Below are positions 1 to 9,001 of a DNA stretch of 9,001 nucleotides, piece by piece. The position numbers and the translations under genes are program-made. Position 1 is the first letter of the stretch, and every line of letters starts with the position of its first letter. Source of the stretch: Comamonadaceae bacterium (lineage in GTDB: Bacteria > Pseudomonadota > Gammaproteobacteria > Burkholderiales > Burkholderiaceae_C). The stretch is taken from positions 1-9,001 of the forward strand of contig CANCAO010000044.1 of the NCBI GenBank assembly GCA_947374105.1, given 5' to 3'. Below the pieces are notes generated by a model, which worked only from the letters and a program-made list of their open reading frames with translations, searched no databases and was not told the DNA's origin.

Positions 1-400
1 CCACACCAATGCCGTTATTGGCAATAACACCCGCTCCAACCATCAGTCGCCAGCGGCGCGCCAAAGGTTGGTACACCAATCTCATGTGTCGCTCACTTTT
101 AGCTATTTTTTTGTCAGCCCAGTACCAGCGCTCTCGATAAATATCGACCTCTGCCAGGAAGATCACGGGTATGCCTTTGAGCAAAGCGTCTTCAACGGCC
201 TGAGGCAATTCAAATTTAACAAGTGCAGACAGTGACAAGCTCTCTGCGTTGCGCTCCAGCTTGAGGGGTGAAACCTCGGACAAAGCCGTTTCCGCGTGTA
301 GTCCTTGGGCGTGCCCGCCAAACAAGAGCAAGACACAGGTCAGCAGCCCGATCCAATCAAGGCGCGTGTTTTTCCAGCAATGCGTAATAGAAGCCATCAT
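1..400 (-). CDS. DUF4390 domain-containing secreted protein (5' part only)
   Basis: The minus-strand reading frame is open from an ATG at 400 to the window edge, giving 133 codons with no stop; the 3' end lies outside. The N-terminus (MMASITHCWKNTRLDWIGLL...) has basic residues, then a hydrophobic core (residues about 17-28), then a likely signal-peptidase site near the HAE at about residues 35-37, so an exported protein is inferred. The mature part starts with a Ser/Leu-rich strand pattern and contains VDIYRERWYW and RHMRLVYQPLARRWRL, which I recognise as the DUF4390 family; members are usually about 190-200 residues and have no established function. The start lies inside rsmB, overlapping it by 44 bases in another frame, so translational coupling is likely. 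A GGGG lies about 9 bases upstream of the ATG. An in-frame ATG at 415 (adding MGRLI) is an alternative but has no visible ribosome binding site. In related Burkholderiales this gene usually sits between rsmB and an NtrY-like sensor kinase gene. Confidence 0.8.
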   Translation of the reverse strand, partial: MMASITHCWKNTRLDWIGLLTCVLLLFGGHAQGLHAETALSEVSPLKLERNAESLSLSALVKFELPQAVEDALLKGIPVIFLAEVDIYRERWYWADKKIAKSERHMRLVYQPLARRWRLMVGAGVIANNGIGV

Positions 401-1682
401 GATCAATCGCCCCATTGTCCGGGACGGGGTCGCTTCTTGTCGCGAAAGTTGGCATTAAATGACCTGGGGACGGCAGCAAAGTGGCTTGGGTGTTGCGCGC
501 AAGAAACGTTTGAATCTGCGCTTGACCTTCTTCTTTGAACACGGAGCAGGTGCAAAACAGCATGCGTCCACCCGGTTTGAGCAGCGGCCAAAGTGTCTCA
601 AGCAACCTCCGTTGTTGGGTTGCCAGTTGTGCCACATCACTTTCCCGCCGCAACCAGCGGACATCGGGGTGACGGCGCACAATACCCGAAGCTGTACAGG
701 GAGCATCTAGCAAAATGGCATCAAACAAAACGCCATCCCACCATTGATCGGGCTGGCCCGCATCCGCCGCCAAGACCTTCGCCTGCAAGCTCAGACGTAG
801 CAATGTTTGCTCTATGCGAGCGCAGCGCAGCGGGTCGATATCCAAAGCAATGACCTGGGCCGACGACAACTCCAGCAAATGCGCCGTCTTGCCACCGGGA
901 GCGGCGCATGCATCCAAAATCCGCAAACCAGGGGATGGGATCAAACCCGTGAGCAGCAGCGGAGCCGCTATTTGTGCAGCAGCATCTTGAACCGAGACCC
1001 AGCCCTGATCAAACTCGGGGAGCTGATGCACAGGCACGGGATTGACCAAGGTCACACCGTAGGGGCCGCAAGCCACGGCGGCAATCCCTGCGGCACGTAA
1101 GCTCTCCAAATAGCTCGCGACATCCGTCTTTCTTACGTTGATCCGCAAGGTCATCGGTGCCTGCGTGTTATTGGCCTGCAAAATCGACTTCCAGTGTTGG
1201 GGGTATTCACGTCGAAGCCGCTCAATCCACCAGACCGGATGATTCCAGATGGCCACTGCTTGCTGTCCACTGTGCGCAACCATCGCCTCACGCTCGCGTA
1301 AAAAGCGTCGCAAGCAGCCATTTATAAATCCGGCCTGAGCACGCAGCACTAGGTTCCGTTTGGCGGCTTCAACCGCCTGATTCACCAGGGTAAAACTGTC
1401 ATAAGGCGCCTCTGCTTCATTCCACACCAGCGCCAATGCCGTACACAACAAGGCATCCACAGCAGGTGCCGGCTTGCGCGTTGCCAGTTGCCGGCTGAGA
1501 GCTTCGGCCCGGCCCAGCTCACGTAGTACCCGGTAGGACAAGGACTGAACCCCAGGTCGAATTTCTAGCGCTACCGCATTGAGCGCGCTTGTGCCAGACG
1601 TACCTGCGCGTATGCTGGCCAGTACACCGGCCACCTCCTGCAACTGCCTCCAGAGTGGGGGTTTTGAATCAACAGTCAGCAT
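357..1682 (-). CDS. rsmB: 16S rRNA (cytosine-967-C5)-methyltransferase RsmB
   Basis: Complete gene of 441 residues, close to the usual 430-450 for RsmB. The enzyme transfers a methyl group from S-adenosylmethionine to C5 of cytosine 967 of 16S rRNA, acting in the cytoplasm on the small ribosomal subunit. The N-terminal NusB-like helical RNA-binding domain covers about residues 10-140 (LVNQAVEAAKRN at 99-110, NGCLRRFLRER at 121-131). The Rossmann methyltransferase domain follows: VQDAAAQ at 231-237, the SAM-binding DACAAPGGKT at 257-266, an acidic SAM-site residue in ALDIDP at about 279-284, LLDAPCTASG at 324-333 with the motif IV cysteine C329, and FCTCSVF at 376-382 with the motif VI nucleophile C379. 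Both catalytic cysteines of the RNA m5C methyltransferase family are therefore present. The ATG at 1682 gives an N-terminus (PPLWRQLQEVAGVLASIRAG) matching relatives; a run of nine Gs three bases upstream may act as the ribosome binding site. The start overlaps the end of the LemA-like gene by 14 bases and the end overlaps the DUF4390 gene, so the three are probably co-transcribed. Confidence 0.96.
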   Translation of the reverse strand: MLTVDSKPPLWRQLQEVAGVLASIRAGTSGTSALNAVALEIRPGVQSLSYRVLRELGRAEALSRQLATRKPAPAVDALLCTALALVWNEAEAPYDSFTLVNQAVEAAKRNLVLRAQAGFINGCLRRFLREREAMVAHSGQQAVAIWNHPVWWIERLRREYPQHWKSILQANNTQAPMTLRINVRKTDVASYLESLRAAGIAAVACGPYGVTLVNPVPVHQLPEFDQGWVSVQDAAAQIAAPLLLTGLIPSPGLRILDACAAPGGKTAHLLELSSAQVIALDIDPLRCARIEQTLLRLSLQAKVLAADAGQPDQWWDGVLFDAILLDAPCTASGIVRRHPDVRWLRRESDVAQLATQQRRLLETLWPLLKPGGRMLFCTCSVFKEEGQAQIQTFLARNTQATLLPSPGHLMPTFATRSDPVPDNGAIDHDGFYYALLEKHAP

Positions 1683-2214
1683 GCGCCCCCCCCCAATAAG
1701 CCTGCTTGAGTCGGAAGAGCCAAGCCAGCAAGTTGGCAGGAAATTGCTGAATCCCTCGGTTGTAATCTTGAATACGCTGATTGAACTCCATCCTGTCGTG
1801 GCTCACTTGCAAAGCAATGTTCTCCCACTGTTTTTGCAACGTGTCTGGCAAAGACGCCTCTGCTAAGTCTTGCAGTTCGCCACACACTCTGACCCAAGCG
1901 TCCTGCAATACGTCATGCGCTGTTTCGAAAGCACGCATGACGAGACTCTCTAATGGCTGATTACTAGCCGCTTTCAGCGAGGTTTCAAATTGCTGGGCAG
2001 CCCCCATCAATCCTGCAAGTGAGCTGAATGCTTCATTGTTGATTAGCGTTGAAAAATTGCTATGCACCAACAGTATGTAGTGCCCGTAATGCAACTGAAG
2101 CGGTACAAAAGCGGTAATCGCCATGGCACGCAAACGGATCAGTCGGTTATAGGCGCCAACCCCCCAAAACAAGAACACTGCGCAAAACCCCCAGAGTAAA
2201 ACTGTGTTGCTCAT
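1669..2214 (-). CDS. LemA-like small membrane-anchored protein
   Basis: A 181-residue protein starting at the ATG at 2214. It has one N-terminal membrane segment (about residues 5-22, LLWGFCAVFLFWGVGAY), followed by YNRLIRLR (22-29), a mostly helical middle, and a C-terminal FNQRIQDYNRGIQQFPANLL (144-163) followed by AWLFRLKQAYW. The membrane segment plus YNxLIxLR plus the helix ending in YN-x(3)-QFPANL-x(3)-LF is the LemA layout. It is divergent: the IDVQLKRRxDLIPNLV stretch of canonical LemA proteins is absent and the middle region is not conserved. LemA proteins have no firmly established biochemical role; membrane association is inferred from the sequence. The frame extends upstream to an ATG at 2247, but that would add a charged leader (MLIYEPRRSRA) before the membrane segment and puts its GGAG almost on the start codon, so 2214 is preferred though not certain. 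The end overlaps rsmB by 14 bases. A nine-G run lies at residues 174-177. Confidence 0.75.
   Translation of the reverse strand: MSNTVLLWGFCAVFLFWGVGAYNRLIRLRAMAITAFVPLQLHYGHYILLVHSNFSTLINNEAFSSLAGLMGAAQQFETSLKAASNQPLESLVMRAFETAHDVLQDAWVRVCGELQDLAEASLPDTLQKQWENIALQVSHDRMEFNQRIQDYNRGIQQFPANLLAWLFRLKQAYWGGAHADC
1686..1694 (-). repeat. Nine-G homopolymer at the LemA-like/rsmB junction
   Basis: Nine consecutive C on the plus strand, read as nine G in the transcripts of the LemA-like gene and rsmB. In the LemA-like frame the tract covers W174 (part), G175, G176 and the first base of A177. It ends three bases before the rsmB ATG, so it may pair loosely with the anti-Shine-Dalgarno sequence and serve as the rsmB ribosome binding site. 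With eight Gs the LemA-like frame would read through ...WGG-R-M directly into RsmB in frame. With ten it would stop at the TGA that overlaps the second and third rsmB codons. Confidence 0.9.
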
Positions 2215-2245
2215 TGCTCTGCTGCGTCTCGGTTCATATATCAAC

Positions 2246-2274
2246 ATTCTCCAACACCATTAAAAATGCTCCAA
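2246..2274 (-). promoter_or_regulatory. Possible promoter of the LemA-like/rsmB cluster, overlapping the rpoC terminator
   Basis: On the minus strand TTGGAG (2274-2269) and GAGAAT (2251-2246) are separated by 17 bases and resemble sigma-70 -35 and -10 boxes (the -10 matches TATAAT at four of six positions). A start of transcription near 2238 would give a leader of about 25 bases before the ATG at 2214 and would exclude the ATG at 2247 as a start. The -35 box would lie in the 3' arm of the terminator hairpin. The match is weak; a promoter inside the rpoC 3' end, or readthrough from rpoC, is equally possible. Confidence 0.25.
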
Positions 2275-2299
2275 GCCCCTAGAAGGTGCTTGGAGCATT
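2260..2299 (-). terminator. Intrinsic terminator of the rpoBC operon
   Basis: A perfect 12-base inverted repeat (AATGCTCCAAGC at 2265-2276 against GCTTGGAGCATT at 2288-2299) can be extended inward, after one C-T mismatch, by two more C-G pairs to leave a five-base loop. In the direction of rpoC transcription the hairpin is followed at once by a U tract (five U, positions 2266-2262). It begins 22 bases after the rpoC stop codon. This is the classic rho-independent layout and marks the end of the RNA polymerase operon. The hairpin is not especially GC-rich and the U tract is short, so some readthrough into the LemA-like gene is possible. Confidence 0.9.
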
Positions 2300-2321
2300 A
2301 TGCGGTTAGCGCGAACTGAAC

Positions 2322-6530
<4,209 letters not shown>

Positions 6531-6553
6531 GGGTTAAATCCTTTGCCTGTGAA

Positions 6554-9001
6554 TTAAGAGCGTGCGAGTTCAATGTCTAGACCCAAAGAGCGAATCTCTT
6601 TGACCAGCACGTTGAACGACTCCGGCATGCCCGCTTCAATAGCGTGCTCACCTTTGACGATATTTTCATAGACCTTGGTACGGCCCTGCACATCGTCGGA
6701 CTTGACGGTGAGCATTTCTTGCAGCGTGTAAGCGGCGCCATAGGCTTCAAGCGCCCAGACCTCCATCTCACCGAAACGCTGCCCACCAAACTGCGCCTTG
6801 CCGCCCAAGGGTTGCTGTGTCACCAAGCTGTACGGTCCGGTTGACCGAGCGTGCATCTTGTCATCCACTAAATGGTGAAGTTTGAGCACGTGCATATAGC
6901 CCACCGTGGTGGGGCGCTCAAATGCGTCACCACTGCGGCCATCAAACAGCATGGCTTGTGTGCGCGCTGCGGTCAGGCCTTTGGCTTTGACGATGTCGTC
7001 CGGGTATGCCAGCTTGAGCATGCCGCGAATTTCTTCTTCGGAAGCACCATCAAACACCGGTGTGGCAAAGGTCACGCCTTGGGACAGGTTGCCCGCCATC
7101 TCCAGCACCTGCTCGTCGCTGAGAACAGACAAGTCTTCCTTGCGGCCCGAGCCGTTGTAGAGCGACTCCATGAACTTGCGCACTTCGGCCATTTTGGCCT
7201 CGGCTTGCAACATGTCACCAATGCGCTGGCCAATGCCCTTGGCAGCCCAGCCCAAGTGCACTTCGAGCACCTGGCCTACGTTCATACGCGATGGAACGCC
7301 CAAGGGGTTGAGCACGATGTCACATGGTGTGCCGTCGGCCATATAAGGCATATCTTCGACCGGAACGATCTTGGACACCACACCTTTATTGCCGTGACGA
7401 CCGGCCATCTTGTCACCCGGCTGCAAGCGACGCTTGACAGCCAGATAGACCTTGACCATCTTGAGCACGCCCGCTGGCAGTTCGTCGCCTTGCGTGAGCT
7501 TCTTGCGCTTCTCTTCAAAAGCCAGGTCAAAGCTATGGCGTGTCTGCTCAAGCGAGTTCTTGATGCTTTCTAGTTGTGCTGCCACTTCGTCATCCGCCGG
7601 GCGAATGTCGAACCAGTGGAACTTCTCCACCGAGGCCAAATAGGCTTTGTCGATCTTCGTACCTTTGGCCAGCTTCTGAGGGCCGCCATTGGCGGTTTTG
7701 CCGTCCAGCAGTTTGGCAATACGGTCAAATGCATCGGCTTCCACGATACGCAGCTGATCGTTCAGATCAAGACGGAAACGTTTGAGTTCGTCGTCAATGA
7801 TTTGCTGGGCGCGCTTGTCACGCACGATGCCTTCACGAGTGAAGACTTGCACGTCAATCACGGTGCCTTGTGAGCCCTGATCCACGCGCAATGAGGTGTC
7901 TTTCACATCGCTGGCTTTTTCGCCGAAGATGGCGCGCAGTAGTTTTTCTTCTGGCGTCAGTGTGGTCTCACCTTTGGGGGTGACCTTACCCACCAATGTG
8001 TCGCCCGGCATGACCTCGGCACCCACGTAGATGATGCCCGACTCGTCCAGCCGATTGAGCTGCTGCTCGCTCAGGTTAGGGATGTCGCGGGTGATGTCTT
8101 CAGCACCCAGCTTGGTGTCGCGCGCCATCACCACCAGCTCTTCGATATGGATCGAGGTATAGCGGTCTTCTGCCACCACGCGCTCAGAAATCAAAATCGA
8201 ATCTTCGAAGTTGTAGCCATTCCAGGGCATGAAGGCCACAAGCATGTTCTGGCCCAGGGCGAGTTCACCCAAATCGGTGGATGCACCGTCGGCAATCACA
8301 TCACCCTTAGCCAGTCGATCACCCTTCTTCACGATCGGACGCTGGTGAATGTTGGTGTTCTGGTTGGAACGCTGGTACTTGATGAGGTTGTAAATGTCCA
8401 CACCCACTTCGCCGGCTTGCGCTTCAGCGTCGTTAACGCGAATCACGATACGGGTGGCATCCACATAGTCAACCAAACCACCGCGTGTGGCGGTCACTAC
8501 GGTACGAGAGTCCACGGCGGAAACACGCTCAATACCGGTGCCGACAAAGGCTTTTTCAGGACGCAGCACAGGCACAGCCTGGCGCTGCATGTTGGCACCC
8601 ATCAAAGCGCGGTTAGCGTCATCGTGCTCTAGGAAGGGCACCAGCGAAGCAGCCACCGAAACGATCTGCGCGGGTGACACGTCCATGTACTGCACACGTT
8701 CCGCACCGACCAGAATCGATTCACCAGCTTGACGGGCAGAGACCAGGTCTCCCGTGAGCTTTCCGTCCTTGTCCAACACGGCGTTAGCCTGGGCGATGAC
8801 GTACTTGCCTTCTTCAATCGCGGACAGGTAATCGATTTGCATCGTCACCTTACTGTCCGCCACACGGCGGTACGGCGTCTCAATGAAACCATATTCATTC
8901 AGGCGGGCGTACAGCGCCAACGAGTTGATCAGACCGATGTTCGGGCCTTCGGGCGTTTCAATCGGGCACACACGACCGTAGTGGGTCACGTGCACGTCAC
9001 G
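6554..9001 (-). CDS. rpoB: DNA-directed RNA polymerase subunit beta (C-terminal 815 residues; 5' end outside window)
   Basis: The frame is open to the window edge and the first visible residues are [20 protein letters not shown], matching E. coli RpoB from R548, so a start codon at the GTG near 8995 is not real and the gene continues upstream. Numbered from that internal valine: the second rifampicin-pocket cluster ([12 protein letters not shown], 12-23) is wild type at the P564, E565 and I572 equivalents; NMQRQAVP carries the R687 equivalent (R138); [16 protein letters not shown] (258-273) carries the conserved E-D pair near the active site; [13 protein letters not shown] (527-539) carries the two active-site lysines (K1065 and K1073 equivalents); and the C-terminal [20 protein letters not shown] (731-750) forms the clamp-anchoring region that contacts beta'. 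The visible part is about 20 residues longer than in E. coli, fitting the roughly 1370-residue betaproteobacterial form. The main rifampicin cluster lies outside the window. The stop is 23 bases upstream of rpoC. Confidence 0.99.
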   Translation of the reverse strand, partial: RDVHVTHYGRVCPIETPEGPNIGLINSLALYARLNEYGFIETPYRRVADSKVTMQIDYLSAIEEGKYVIAQANAVLDKDGKLTGDLVSARQAGESILVGAERVQYMDVSPAQIVSVAASLVPFLEHDDANRALMGANMQRQAVPVLRPEKAFVGTGIERVSAVDSRTVVTATRGGLVDYVDATRIVIRVNDAEAQAGEVGVDIYNLIKYQRSNQNTNIHQRPIVKKGDRLAKGDVIADGASTDLGELALGQNMLVAFMPWNGYNFEDSILISERVVAEDRYTSIHIEELVVMARDTKLGAEDITRDIPNLSEQQLNRLDESGIIYVGAEVMPGDTLVGKVTPKGETTLTPEEKLLRAIFGEKASDVKDTSLRVDQGSQGTVIDVQVFTREGIVRDKRAQQIIDDELKRFRLDLNDQLRIVEADAFDRIAKLLDGKTANGGPQKLAKGTKIDKAYLASVEKFHWFDIRPADDEVAAQLESIKNSLEQTRHSFDLAFEEKRKKLTQGDELPAGVLKMVKVYLAVKRRLQPGDKMAGRHGNKGVVSKIVPVEDMPYMADGTPCDIVLNPLGVPSRMNVGQVLEVHLGWAAKGIGQRIGDMLQAEAKMAEVRKFMESLYNGSGRKEDLSVLSDEQVLEMAGNLSQGVTFATPVFDGASEEEIRGMLKLAYPDDIVKAKGLTAARTQAMLFDGRSGDAFERPTTVGYMHVLKLHHLVDDKMHARSTGPYSLVTQQPLGGKAQFGGQRFGEMEVWALEAYGAAYTLQEMLTVKSDDVQGRTKVYENIVKGEHAIEAGMPESFNVLVKEIRSLGLDIELARS

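Noticed and set aside
2245..2247. ATG at 2247 as start of the LemA-like protein
   Set aside because: Its GGAG lies one base from the start codon and it would add a charged leader before the membrane segment; the ATG at 2214 gives the usual LemA N-terminus. Kept only as an alternative.
6872..7573. Plus-strand open frame of 233 codons antisense to rpoB, and others over rpoB such as 8147-8632
   Set aside because: They lie over conserved rpoB motifs and show no family features; a GC-rich coding strand commonly leaves one antisense frame open.
8993..8995. GTG as a possible start of rpoB
   Set aside because: The upstream codons (Arg-Asp) and the downstream residues match the middle of RpoB near E. 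coli residue 548, so this is an internal valine and the gene is cut by the window edge.

Overview
The window looks like ordinary core chromosome of a betaproteobacterium in the order Burkholderiales, most likely family Comamonadaceae (Rhodoferax/Polaromonas-like). This rests on the RpoB and RpoC sequence character, on the size of the RpoB C-terminal part (about 20 residues longer than in E. coli), and on the gene order LemA-like - rsmB - DUF4390 protein beside the end of rpoBC. The placement is made from memory of protein families, not from a search. Every gene reads on the minus strand, so transcription runs from position 9001 down to 1.

Right part (9001 to about 2260): the 3' two thirds of rpoB, a 23-base gap, the complete rpoC, and then a strong intrinsic terminator ending the RNA polymerase operon. 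Together they encode the beta and beta' subunits of the core enzyme. All catalytic and zinc-binding motifs that can be checked are intact.

Left part (2214 to 1): a compact, tightly overlapping cluster. It holds a small divergent LemA-like membrane protein, then rsmB (16S rRNA m5C967 methyltransferase, start overlapping the LemA-like gene by 14 bases), then the 5' part of a secreted DUF4390 protein whose start lies inside the 3' end of rsmB. In related genomes this cluster usually runs on into an NtrY/NtrX-type two-component system, which would lie beyond position 1.

Non-coding DNA is limited to about 107 bases between rpoC and the LemA-like gene and 23 bases between rpoB and rpoC. I see no mobile elements, tRNA or rRNA genes, CRISPR arrays or defence genes, and no sign of an undescribed multi-gene system. 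The most notable points are a nine-G homopolymer at the LemA/rsmB junction, where loss of one G would fuse the two genes in frame, and the placement of the rpoBC terminator directly against the start of the next gene, which leaves room for a promoter only within or over the terminator.
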